From NCBI GenBank assembly GCA_963765375.1, contig CAVXVZ010000003.1:620001-684000 (forward strand): a DNA stretch of 64,000 nucleotides, given 5' to 3'. Positions 8,134-16,201 of this stretch are shown in pieces. The DNA is from Roseiarcus sp963765375 (GTDB taxonomy: Bacteria > Pseudomonadota > Alphaproteobacteria > Rhizobiales > Beijerinckiaceae). The number at the start of each line of letters is the position of its first letter. The first letter of the stretch is position 1. The notes beneath the pieces are model-generated. The model ran no database searches and had not been told where the DNA came from. It saw only the letters and a list, made by a program, of their open reading frames with translations. Position numbers and translations under genes: made by a program.

Positions 8134-8161
8134 TTCGCCCGCTCAATTGGCAAATGCCCAA
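8127..8161 (+). promoter_or_regulatory. Palindromic candidate operator sites before smoE
   Basis: A perfect 12-base palindrome GCGAATATTCGC (8127-8138) overlaps the candidate -10 box. A second inverted repeat, TTGGCAAATGCCCAA (8147-8161), follows, and a related TTGGCATTGCC comes shortly after. These are plausible binding sites for the SorC-type regulator encoded just upstream. The assignment rests on symmetry and position only. Confidence 0.4.
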
Positions 8162-8192
8162 CACTTGGCATTGCCTCATCGGAGGAAACGCT

Positions 8193-9509
8193 ATGAAGGT
8201 TCACGTGAAGGGCCTGCTGGGGGCGGTCGCGCTAGCGAGCTTCTCGCTTCCCGCCTATGCCGACACGACGCTGACGATCGCCACCGTCAACAACAGCGAT
8301 ATGGTCCGCATGCAGGGGCTGACCGAGGATTTCACCAAGGCCAATCCCGACATCAAGCTCAATTGGGTCACCCTCGAAGAGAACGTGCTGCGCCAGAAGG
8401 TGACCACCGACATCGCCACCAAGGGCGGCCAGTTCGACATTTTGACCATCGGCACCTACGAAGTTCCGATCTGGGCGAAAAAGAAATGGCTGGTGTCGCT
8501 CGACAAGCTTGGCGCGGACTACGACGTCGACGATCTTCTGCCCGCCATTCGCTCGGGTCTGTCGCTCGACAAGAATCTCTACGCCGCGCCCTTCTACGGC
8601 GAGAGCTCGTTCGTGATGTACCGCACCGACCTAATGGATAAGGCCGGGCTCAAGATGCCGGAGAGCCCGACTTGGGACTTCATTAGGCAGGCCGCCGACA
8701 AGATGAGCGACAAGGCCGCCGGTGTTTACGGCATTTGCCTGCGCGGCAAGGCCGGCTGGGGCGAGAACATGGCTTTCCTTACCGCCATGTCCAACTCATT
8801 CGGAGCGCGCTGGTTCGACGAGAAATGGAACGCCCAGTTCAATACGCCGGAGTGGAAGAAGACGCTCGATTTCTATGTTGCGCTGATGAAGGCCGATGGT
8901 CCTCCTGGCGCATCGTCGAACGGCTTCAACGAGAACCTGGCGCTGTTCGGCGACGGCAAGTGCGGCATGTGGATCGACGCGACGGTCGCGGCCGGCTTCG
9001 TCACCGATCCGAAGCAATCCAAGGTCTCGGACAAAGTGGGCTTCGCGCTCGCGCCCAACGACGGGCTCGGCAAGAACGCCAACTGGCTCTGGGCATGGTC
9101 GCTCGCGGTGCCGGCCGGAACGAGCAAGGCCGAGGCGGCTGAGAAGTTCATTTCATGGGCGACCAGCAAGCACTACACCGAGCTCGTGGCCTCGAAGGTC
9201 GGCTGGGCCCAGGTCCCGCCGGGAACGCGCACCTCGCTCTACAAGAATGCGGACTACCTGAAGGCTGCGCCCTGGGCCGAGCTCACGCTCAAGTCGATTG
9301 ATTCGGCCGATCCGCTGCATCCGACTGTGAAACCGGTTCCCTATACCGGGGTGCAGTTTGTAGCGATCCCTGAGTTCCAGGGCATCGCCACGGACGTTGG
9401 CCAGGACTTCTCGGCGGCGCTTGCGGGCACGATGAGCATCGACGACGCGCTCGCCAAGGCCCAGGCCTCGACCGAGTCAGCAATGAAGAAGGCCGGCTAC
9501 ATCAAGTAA
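8193..9509 (+). CDS. smoE: Polyol (sorbitol/mannitol) ABC transporter, periplasmic binding protein
   Basis: 438 residues. The start at 8193 has GGAGG six bases upstream and gives a proper signal peptide (MKVHVKGLLGAVALASFSLP, cleavage likely after AYA). An upstream in-frame ATG at 8124 would bury that signal and is rejected. The mature part begins TLTIATVNNSDMVRMQGL and continues with WVTLEENVLRQKVTTDIATK, segments I associate with SmoE-type binding proteins of Rhodobacter and rhizobia. It captures hexitols or pentitols in the periplasm and delivers them to the SmoF/SmoG channel. Large hairpins follow the stop codon, which would leave this gene more strongly expressed than the permeases. Confidence 0.88.
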   Translation: MKVHVKGLLGAVALASFSLPAYADTTLTIATVNNSDMVRMQGLTEDFTKANPDIKLNWVTLEENVLRQKVTTDIATKGGQFDILTIGTYEVPIWAKKKWLVSLDKLGADYDVDDLLPAIRSGLSLDKNLYAAPFYGESSFVMYRTDLMDKAGLKMPESPTWDFIRQAADKMSDKAAGVYGICLRGKAGWGENMAFLTAMSNSFGARWFDEKWNAQFNTPEWKKTLDFYVALMKADGPPGASSNGFNENLALFGDGKCGMWIDATVAAGFVTDPKQSKVSDKVGFALAPNDGLGKNANWLWAWSLAVPAGTSKAEAAEKFISWATSKHYTELVASKVGWAQVPPGTRTSLYKNADYLKAAPWAELTLKSIDSADPLHPTVKPVPYTGVQFVAIPEFQGIATDVGQDFSAALAGTMSIDDALAKAQASTESAMKKAGYIK

Positions 9510-9522
9510 TCGGGACGGTTTT

Positions 9523-9610
9523 CGCCTCGCGCGCGTTTTCGCGCGAGGCGGCCTTAGGGACGTTCCTCCCCCTGTCCCCTTTCCGTTCGCGGAAAGGGGA
9601 CAGGGGGAGG
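9523..9610 (+). promoter_or_regulatory. Two strong hairpins between smoE and smoF (mRNA stabiliser/attenuator)
   Basis: Hairpin 1 (9523-9550) is a perfect 10-bp stem CGCCTCGCGC / GCGCGAGGCG with an eight-base loop. Hairpin 2 (9565-9610) is a perfect 21-bp stem closed by a TTCG tetraloop. There is no T-run after hairpin 2, so full termination is unlikely. Stable hairpins behind the binding-protein gene commonly protect the upstream mRNA and reduce read-through into permease genes. The rest of the gap up to 9750 holds no gene. Confidence 0.75.
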
Positions 9611-9750
9611 AGTTGAGAACGGAACGAAGAACGCGCATTGGTCTCGCCCGCGCCGTTATCGGAGCCGCGGGACCGGGCGCCACAAGAGCCTTCGTCGGCC
9701 AGACAAAAAGGCGATCGGCGCAGGGGAAACGGGGAGAGAGGGCGAAAGGA

Positions 9751-10623
9751 ATGGCGACGCAGCAAACCGCAAGCGCGGGCCGCGCTCTCGTTTCACCATC
9801 GGTCATCCTTCTGTTCATTTGGATGATCGTACCCCTGGTGATGACGCTCTATTTCTCGACGTTGCGCTACAGCCTGCTCGATCCGGACAACATCAGCTTT
9901 GTGGGGCTGCAGAACTACGCATCATTTCTCTCCGACCCGGATTTCATCGCCGCTCTCATCAACACCCTCGTTCTCGTCGTGTCGGTGCTCGTCATCAGCG
10001 TCGGCGGGGGCATTCTGGTCGCTTTGCTGATGGACCAGCCAGTGTTCGGGCTGAATGTGCTCCGGCTCATGGTCATCGCCCCGTTCTTCGTCATGCCGAC
10101 GGTCAGCGCGCTCGTGTGGAAGAATCTGCTGATGAACCCGGATTCCGGGCTGTTCGCCTGGATCGCCCGATCGTTGGGGTTCGAACCCATCGTCTGGTTC
10201 ACCAACTGGCCCATGCTGTCGGTCATCATCGTCGTCTCCTGGGAATGGCTGCCGTTCGCGAGCCTTATCCTTCTGACCGCGCTACAGTCGCTCGACGAGG
10301 AGCAGAAGGAGGCTGCCTCGCTCGACGGCGCGGGCGCGTTCTCCTATTTCGGCTATATCGTCTTGCCGCATATCGCGCGTGCGATCACCGTAGTTATCCT
10401 GATCGAGACGATTTTCCTTCTCAGCGTATTCGCGGAAATCTACGTCACGACCGCCGGCGGCCCAGGCGTCGCCACGACGAACATCCCCTTCCTCGTCTAC
10501 AAGCAAGCGCTGCTCAACTTCGATGTCGGCAGCGCTTCCGCGGGCGGCATTGTGGCCGTCATTCTCGCCAACATCGTTGCGATCTTTCTGATGCGCATCA
10601 TCGGCAAGAACTTGGAGGGCTGA
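9751..10623 (+). CDS. smoF: Polyol ABC transporter permease 1
   Basis: 290 residues, about six membrane helices, MalF-like binding-protein-dependent permease. The start chosen is ATG 9751, preceded by AAAGGA. An open frame extends back to a TTG at 9613, but the added 46 residues are Arg-rich and lie beside the hairpin. The EAA loop that contacts the ATPase is visible as DEEQKEAASLDGAGAFSYF in the C-terminal third. Together with SmoG it forms the inner-membrane channel. The next gene starts four bases after this stop. Confidence 0.88.
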   Translation: MATQQTASAGRALVSPSVILLFIWMIVPLVMTLYFSTLRYSLLDPDNISFVGLQNYASFLSDPDFIAALINTLVLVVSVLVISVGGGILVALLMDQPVFGLNVLRLMVIAPFFVMPTVSALVWKNLLMNPDSGLFAWIARSLGFEPIVWFTNWPMLSVIIVVSWEWLPFASLILLTALQSLDEEQKEAASLDGAGAFSYFGYIVLPHIARAITVVILIETIFLLSVFAEIYVTTAGGPGVATTNIPFLVYKQALLNFDVGSASAGGIVAVILANIVAIFLMRIIGKNLEG

Positions 10624-10626
10624 ACG

Positions 10627-11457
10627 ATGGCCATCAGGAAATCCGCGCGCCAGCGCATCGGGGTCACGATTCTCGCCTGGGTCGTCGCCTTCCTGATCTT
10701 CTTCCCGATCCTTTGGACGATCCTGACCAGCTTCAAGAGCGAGCTGGACGCCATCGCCATGCCGCCGAAGTTCCTGTTCTTCAACTGGACGCTGGAAAAC
10801 TATGCCGAGGTCCAGCAGCGCTCGAACTATCTGAAGTTCGCCTTCAATTCGGTCGTGCTGTCGATCGGCGCCAACCTGGTCGGTCTCCTGATCGCGGTTC
10901 CGGCCGCCTGGTCGATGGCCTTTGCGCCCGGCAAGCGCACCAAGGATCTCTTGATGTGGATGCTGTCGACCAAGATGATGCCGGCAGTCGGCGTGCTGGT
11001 GCCGATCTACCTTGTGTTCAAGAATCTTGGTCTGCTTGACAGCCTGTTCGGGATCGGCCTCGTGCTGATGCTGATCAATCTGCCGCTCCTGATCTGGATG
11101 CTCTACACCTACTTCAAGGAGATCCCGAACGACATCCTCGAGGCGGCGCGGATGGACGGCGCCTCGCTTATGAACGAGATTATCTATGTCCTGACGCCGA
11201 TGGCGGTGCCGGGCATCGCCTCGACCATGCTGCTCGCAATTATCCTGTCGTGGAACGAGGCGTTCTGGACGCTGAACCTGACGACCTCCAACGCCGCGCC
11301 GCTGACTGCATTCATCGCCTCCTACTCGGCTCCGGAAGGGTTCTTCTGGGCGAAGCTCTCGGCGGCCTCGACGCTCGCCATCGCGCCCATTCTCATTCTT
11401 GGCTGGTTCTCGCAGAAGCAGCTGGTCCGAGGGCTGACCTTCGGCGCCGTCAAATGA
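10627..11457 (+). CDS. smoG: Polyol ABC transporter permease 2
   Basis: 276 residues, six predicted membrane helices, MalG-like. The EAA loop is IPNDILEAARMDGASLM near residues 170-186. The C-terminus ends in LVRGLTFGAVK, the usual 'Q-L-V-x-G-L-T-x-G-A-V-K' ending of this family. It starts four bases after smoF and ends 23 bases before the ATPase gene, so it is certainly part of the same transcript. Confidence 0.9.
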   Translation: MAIRKSARQRIGVTILAWVVAFLIFFPILWTILTSFKSELDAIAMPPKFLFFNWTLENYAEVQQRSNYLKFAFNSVVLSIGANLVGLLIAVPAAWSMAFAPGKRTKDLLMWMLSTKMMPAVGVLVPIYLVFKNLGLLDSLFGIGLVLMLINLPLLIWMLYTYFKEIPNDILEAARMDGASLMNEIIYVLTPMAVPGIASTMLLAIILSWNEAFWTLNLTTSNAAPLTAFIASYSAPEGFFWAKLSAASTLAIAPILILGWFSQKQLVRGLTFGAVK

Positions 11458-11480
11458 TCCCGCAATAAGGAATTGCCGCC

Positions 11481-12482
11481 ATGGGAAGCATTCAACTGAA
11501 AGACGTGCGGAAAGCGTTCGGCGCGGTCAGCATCATCAACGGCGTCGATCTCAATATCGAAAACGGCGAGTTCGCTGTGTTCGTCGGACCGTCCGGTTGC
11601 GGCAAGTCGACGCTTCTGCGCCTCATCGCCGGTCTCGAGGACGTCACCTCCGGACAGGTGCTCATCGACGCCAAGGACATGACGAATGTCGGTCCGGCGC
11701 AGCGCGGGCTTGCGATGGTGTTTCAGTCCTACGCGCTCTACCCGCATATGAGCGTGCGCGGCAACATCGCCTTCGCGCTCAAGATGGCCGGGCAGGGCGC
11801 CGACGTCATCGACCAGAAGGTGCGCAAGGCGGCGGCGACGCTGAACCTGACCGACTATCTCGACCGCAAGCCGCGTCAGCTTTCCGGCGGCCAGCGCCAG
11901 CGCGTCGCCATTGGGCGGGCGATCGTCCGCGAGCCGAAGGCCTTCCTGTTCGACGAGCCGCTCTCCAATCTTGACGCCGCGCTCAGGGTGCAGATGCGAG
12001 TCGAGATCGGCGAGCTTCACGAGGCCCTCAAGACCACGATGATCTACGTCACCCACGACCAGGTCGAGGCGATGACCATGGCCGACAAGATCGTCGTGCT
12101 CGACCGCGGCTCGGTCGCGCAGGTCGGCTCGCCGCTCGAGCTCTACAACAAGCCGAACGGCCTCTTCGTCGCCGGCTTCATCGGCTCGCCGACCATGAAC
12201 CTGATCAGGGGCGCGTCGGCGGCCAAGCGGAGCGCGGAGACCATCGGCATCCGGCCCGAGCATGCCGACATTTCGACCACCGCCGGCGAATGGCCGGCCA
12301 AGGTGCGCCTCGCCGAGCACCTCGGCTCCGACACCTTCGTCCATGCGGAGGCCGACGGCATCGGACCGCTCACCCTGCGGCTCGAGGGCGAGGCGCCGCT
12401 GACGCCGGGCCAGGCCATTTATGTCACCCCGCGCGAAGCGCACCTGCATCGTTTCGACAAGGACGGCAGGAGGATGGGCTGA
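11481..12482 (+). CDS. smoK: Polyol ABC transporter ATPase (MalK/UgpC type)
   Basis: 333 residues. The ABC ATPase domain has Walker A GPSGCGKST, Q-loop VFQSYALYPHMSV, signature LSGGQRQRVAIGRA, Walker B FLFDEPLSNLD and the switch His in THDQVEAMT. A C-terminal TOBE/regulatory domain (about 235-333, IGIRPEHAD) is shorter than in E. coli MalK. It powers import through SmoF/SmoG. The next gene begins 100 bases further on; no terminator is seen between them. Confidence 0.9.
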   Translation: MGSIQLKDVRKAFGAVSIINGVDLNIENGEFAVFVGPSGCGKSTLLRLIAGLEDVTSGQVLIDAKDMTNVGPAQRGLAMVFQSYALYPHMSVRGNIAFALKMAGQGADVIDQKVRKAAATLNLTDYLDRKPRQLSGGQRQRVAIGRAIVREPKAFLFDEPLSNLDAALRVQMRVEIGELHEALKTTMIYVTHDQVEAMTMADKIVVLDRGSVAQVGSPLELYNKPNGLFVAGFIGSPTMNLIRGASAAKRSAETIGIRPEHADISTTAGEWPAKVRLAEHLGSDTFVHAEADGIGPLTLRLEGEAPLTPGQAIYVTPREAHLHRFDKDGRRMG

Positions 12483-12582
12483 TAGCGGACGAGCCGCCGC
12501 GCGACGGGCTCGAATCCCGACACGGAGCGCCGAAAAAGCTCGACTTCAGTCCCGTCTGGCATTCATCGGTGGATACGAATTC

Positions 12583-14061
12583 ATGAGCGTCAAACTCTCC
12601 GCCGCCGCACTCACCCACATGCCTCCCGGAATCTCCGTTCCGAAATATCGACGCCCCGATCTCAGCCCCGGCATCGTTCATTTTGGCGTCGGCAACTTTC
12701 ACCGCGCGCATCAGGCGGTCTATCTCGACGATCTGTTCAACGCCGGCCGAGACCGCGATTGGGCCATCGTCGGCGCGGGGGTGCGCGACCCGGACGTGAC
12801 GGTGCGCGAGAAGCTCGAGCAGCAGGACTGGCTGACGACCGTCGTCGAGCAGGAGGCGGAGAGCGCCAATGCGCGCGTCACCGGCGCGATGATCGATTTT
12901 GTCAGGCCTCATGACGTCGCCGCGAATCTGGACATTCTCGCCAGTCCGCGGATCCGCATCGTCTCGCTGACAGTGACCGAGGGCGGATATTATATCTCGC
13001 CGGCGACGCAGACATTCGATTCCGGCCACCCGGACATTGTCGCCGATTCGCGCAACATCGAGGCGCCGAGAACCGTATTCGGACTCATCGTCGCCGGGCT
13101 CAAGCGCCGCCGCGTTGCCGGCGTCCCGCCCTTTACGGTGATGTCCTGCGACAATATCCCCGGCAACGGCCACGTCACCGAGAACGCTGTCGCCGGCCTG
13201 GCCAAGCTCGCAGATCCCGAGCTCGGAGGTTGGATCCGGACCAACGTCGCTTTCCCCAATTCCATGGTCGACCGCATCACGCCGGCGACGACCGATCGGG
13301 AACGCGGCTTTCTCCGCGAAAGATACGGCCTCGAGGACAATTGGCCGGTGTTCTGCGAAGAGTTCCGCCAGTGGGTGGTGGAAGACCGGTTCCCGGCCGG
13401 GCGACCGGCGCTGGATGCGGTCGGAGTTACATTCACCTCGGATGTCGCTCCCTATGAACTGATGAAGATTCGCATCCTCAACGGCGGCCATGCTGCGATC
13501 GCCTATCCGGCCGGGCTCCTCGACATCCACTTCGTCCACGAGGCGATGGAGGACGCGCAGATCCGCGCCTTCCTCGAAGCGTTGACGAAGCGCGAGATCC
13601 AGCCGGTCGTCCCGCCGCCGCCGAATACGAACCTCGACTTGTACCGTACCCTGGTGGCGCGCCGGTTCGCGAATCCGAAAATCGGCGACACGATCCAGCG
13701 CTTGTGCTTGGACGGCTCGAACCGTCAGCCGAAGTTCATCCTTCCTTCCGTACGCGATCGCGGGAAAGCGGGCGCGTCCTTCAGCGGCCTTGCGCTCGTG
13801 TCGGCGCTGTGGTGCCGCTATTGCTATGGCGAAACCGAGAGCGGTAAGCCGATCGCGCCGAACGACCCGAGCTGGGACCGCCTCCAGAAGGCGGCGAAGC
13901 CGGCGCGCAACGATCCGCTCGCCTTCCTGAAATTGCGCGACATCTTCGGCGAGCTGGCCGAAAGTCCGGCCTACGTCAACGCGTTTTCCAACGCCCTGGC
14001 TTCGCTGTGGGCGCGCGGAGTCCGGTCGACATTGGCCGACTATCTGTCGAACAAGCAATGA
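12583..14061 (+). CDS. mtlK: Mannitol 2-dehydrogenase / polyol dehydrogenase family enzyme
   Basis: 492 residues, the length of long-chain NAD-dependent mannitol/arabinitol 2-dehydrogenases. The N-terminal Rossmann domain opens with HFGVGNFHRAHQAVYLDD. The catalytic K-x-x-x-x-N-x-x-H motif is present as KIRILNGGH at about residues 296-304. It oxidises mannitol to fructose and often also sorbitol or D-arabitol to the matching ketose. The ATG at 12583 is chosen because the upstream in-frame extension codes for the tail of the ATPase gene in another frame. Downstream lie two SDRs that would act on other polyols. Confidence 0.88.
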   Translation: MSVKLSAAALTHMPPGISVPKYRRPDLSPGIVHFGVGNFHRAHQAVYLDDLFNAGRDRDWAIVGAGVRDPDVTVREKLEQQDWLTTVVEQEAESANARVTGAMIDFVRPHDVAANLDILASPRIRIVSLTVTEGGYYISPATQTFDSGHPDIVADSRNIEAPRTVFGLIVAGLKRRRVAGVPPFTVMSCDNIPGNGHVTENAVAGLAKLADPELGGWIRTNVAFPNSMVDRITPATTDRERGFLRERYGLEDNWPVFCEEFRQWVVEDRFPAGRPALDAVGVTFTSDVAPYELMKIRILNGGHAAIAYPAGLLDIHFVHEAMEDAQIRAFLEALTKREIQPVVPPPPNTNLDLYRTLVARRFANPKIGDTIQRLCLDGSNRQPKFILPSVRDRGKAGASFSGLALVSALWCRYCYGETESGKPIAPNDPSWDRLQKAAKPARNDPLAFLKLRDIFGELAESPAYVNAFSNALASLWARGVRSTLADYLSNKQ

Positions 14062-14140
14062 GCGCCAATGGAACTGGCGGACGGCCCGTCGACGGCGGCA
14101 ACTGGATGAGTTGACAATTCGTCGCGGAGACTTTGAGCCC

Positions 14141-14914
14141 ATGTACCTGGATCGCTTCAATCTCAACGGCCGTGTCGCGGTCGTAACAGGCGGCGGCCAG
14201 GGCGTCGGCCTCGCCTGCGTCGAGGCGCTGTCGGAGGCCGGCGCTCACGTCTATATCGCCGACCGCAATCCCAAGGCGGCCGCCGAGGGTCAGGCGGCGA
14301 TGAAAGCCAAGGGCTACGCCGCGGACGTCATCGAGATGGAGGTCACGGACTCGAAGCAGGTCGATGCGGCCGCCGCGCGGGTGATTGACGAGAAAGGCCG
14401 GATCGACATCCTGGTCTGCAACGCCGGCATCGCGCGCTCGGAGACTGCGGCGGAAGACGTGGCCGACGAGCACTGGCTCAATGTCATCGACGTCAACCTC
14501 AATGGCCTGTTTTGGTGCTGTCGCGCGTTCGGCCGGCACATGTTGGCGGCGGGGCGCGGCTCAATCGTCAACATCGGCTCGATGTCGGGCGTCATCGTCA
14601 ACAAGCCTCAGCCACAAGCCTATTACAACGCCTCCAAGGCCGCCGTGCACCATCTGACAAAGTCGCTCGCCGCCGAATGGGGCGCGCGCGGCGTGCGCGT
14701 CAACGCCGTCGCGCCGACCTACATCAATACGCCGCTCACCGCCATCGCCAGGACCAACAAGCCGATGTTCGACGCCTGGATCGACGGCACCCCGATGGCG
14801 CGCATCGGCGAGCCGGACGAGATCGCGGCCGTGGTCATGTTTCTTGCTTCGGACGCCGCCAGCCTGATGACCGGCTCGATCGTGCTGGCTGACGGCGGCT
14901 ATAGCTGCTGGTGA
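14141..14914 (+). CDS. SDR-family polyol dehydrogenase 1
   Basis: 257 residues, classical short-chain dehydrogenase. The cofactor motif TGGGQGVG is at about residues 15-22, an acidic residue at the end of the second strand (ADRN) suggests NAD, and NAGIA and the catalytic YYNASK follow. The ATG at 14141 has GGAG upstream. Sorbitol, xylitol or arabitol dehydrogenase are all reasonable given the operon; the exact substrate cannot be read. It lies 79 bases after the mannitol-dehydrogenase-family gene. Confidence 0.82.
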   Translation: MYLDRFNLNGRVAVVTGGGQGVGLACVEALSEAGAHVYIADRNPKAAAEGQAAMKAKGYAADVIEMEVTDSKQVDAAAARVIDEKGRIDILVCNAGIARSETAAEDVADEHWLNVIDVNLNGLFWCCRAFGRHMLAAGRGSIVNIGSMSGVIVNKPQPQAYYNASKAAVHHLTKSLAAEWGARGVRVNAVAPTYINTPLTAIARTNKPMFDAWIDGTPMARIGEPDEIAAVVMFLASDAASLMTGSIVLADGGYSCW

Positions 14915-14946
14915 GAGCTGGCGGCGTCGGTAGGCAGGGGCGCATC

Positions 14947-15738
14947 ATGGATCTCGGGCTCAAGGGTAAGGTCGCTGTCGTCACCGGCGGCAGCGTCGGA
15001 ATCGACCTCGCGATCGCCGAGGGCCTCGCCGCGGAGGGCGTCGATGTCGTGATCGCGGCGCGCGGCGTGGAGCGAGTCCGCGCGGTGGCCGGCCGCATCG
15101 CCAAAGCTTTCGGCGTCCGCGCCGAAGGCGTCGCCTGCGACGTCGCATCTCGCGAGGGGACGGACGATCTCCTGGCCGACGTCCAGCGATTTTTCGGCGG
15201 CGCCGACATTCTCATCAATAACGCCGGCGCCGGCAGCAATGAGACGGTGTTAAGCGCGCCGGACGAGAAATGGCAGGCCTACTGGGACCTGCACGTGATG
15301 GCGGTGGTCAGGCTTGCGCGCGGGCTCGCCCCGATGATGAAGAGGCGCGGCGGCGGCGTCATCCTGCACAACGCCTCGATCTGCGCCGCCCAGCCGCTGT
15401 GGTACGAGCCGATCTACAACGTGACCAAGGCGGCGCTGATGATGTTCTCAAAAACGCTGTCTACCGAACTCATCGGCGACAACATCCGAGTGGATTGCGT
15501 CAACCCCGGTCTCATCCTGACGCCGGACTGGATCAAGACCGCGAAGCAACTGACCGCAGACAAAGGCGGCGACTGGCAGGCCTATCTCGACAATGTCGCG
15601 CGCGAGCACGCGCCGATCAAACGCTTCGCCACGCCGCAGGAACTGGCCAACTTCTTCGTCTTCCTATGCTCGGAACGGGCAAGCTATTCAGTCGGTTCGA
15701 CCTATTACGTTGACGGCGGCATGTTGAAGTCGGTCTGA
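14947..15738 (+). CDS. SDR-family oxidoreductase 2 with altered cofactor motif
   Basis: 263 residues. It has the SDR fold marks NNAGAGSNE and the catalytic YNVTK, but the glycine motif reads TGGSVGID instead of TGGSxGIG. The last glycine is replaced by Asp, which could weaken or change cofactor binding. The sequence around ICAAQPLWYEPIYN is typical of SDRs acting on larger or hydroxylated substrates. The ATG at 14947 starts 32 bases after SDR 1, so the two are co-transcribed. It is the last gene of the polyol locus and converges with the BON gene. Confidence 0.78.
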   Translation: MDLGLKGKVAVVTGGSVGIDLAIAEGLAAEGVDVVIAARGVERVRAVAGRIAKAFGVRAEGVACDVASREGTDDLLADVQRFFGGADILINNAGAGSNETVLSAPDEKWQAYWDLHVMAVVRLARGLAPMMKRRGGGVILHNASICAAQPLWYEPIYNVTKAALMMFSKTLSTELIGDNIRVDCVNPGLILTPDWIKTAKQLTADKGGDWQAYLDNVAREHAPIKRFATPQELANFFVFLCSERASYSVGSTYYVDGGMLKSV

Positions 15739-15753
15739 GCCATTCAACCGAAT

Positions 15754-16017
15754 TCAGTGGAGACTTTCGGCGGCGCGGTCCGCTCGACGTTCGGCGGGGG
15801 CGTCCATAAGCCGGATCAGGTTGGTGACGCCGACAACTCCGGGGACGCTTCGAGCGTCGAACTCGGCGCAAGTCCTCTGATAGGGGAGGTCCACCGTTCC
15901 AGAAACGGTGACCCATCCATTCTCAATATCGACTCTCACTTGATGCCGAGGGACCCGCAAGTCCCAATAGAGGGCGTTCAATACGCCCGCGCGCACGTCT
16001 TCGCTGTGCCGGTACAT
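15754..16017 (-). CDS. Small single-BON-domain protein
   Basis: 87 residues. The start at 16017 is chosen because a strong GGGAGGAGG ribosome-binding site lies just before it; a longer open frame to 16113 adds only an Arg-rich stretch. The BON domain (about residues 5-75) shows VRAGVLNALYWDLRV, VDIENGWVTVSGTVDLP and GVVGVTNLI. BON domains bind phospholipids or membranes. There is no signal peptide, so it is probably cytoplasmic, like the BON proteins tied to osmotic or heat stress. It converges with the polyol locus, 15 bases from its last stop. Confidence 0.78.
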   Translation of the reverse strand: MYRHSEDVRAGVLNALYWDLRVPRHQVRVDIENGWVTVSGTVDLPYQRTCAEFDARSVPGVVGVTNLIRLMDAPAERRADRAAESLH

Positions 16018-16201
16018 TCTTGCCTCCTCCCGCGCCGTTGTGCTTTCCACTGTTCGCGCGCGGGCCTCCCGATCTGGCTGACACGAGAGTCGCCGCTGCG
16101 CCTTGACGCTCATTAAAACCTTAGCGTGTCAGTTGAGCGGAATTTTGGCGCATTGCTCGTGTCGGGAGCCGGCGGGCCGCATTCAGCGACTCTGCGCCAG
16201 A

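Noticed and set aside
8124..8192. Earlier ATG for the polyol-binding protein
   Set aside because: It would place 23 residues before the signal peptide and lies in the promoter/operator zone; ATG 8193 has a strong ribosome-binding site.
9613..9750. N-terminal extension of the SmoF permease
   Set aside because: The 46 extra residues are Arg/Gly-rich, start at a TTG beside the hairpin, and do not occur in this permease family.
12424..14166. Minus-strand open frame of 580 residues
   Set aside because: Antisense to the mannitol dehydrogenase gene, which has complete catalytic motifs; the antisense product shows no recognisable domain.
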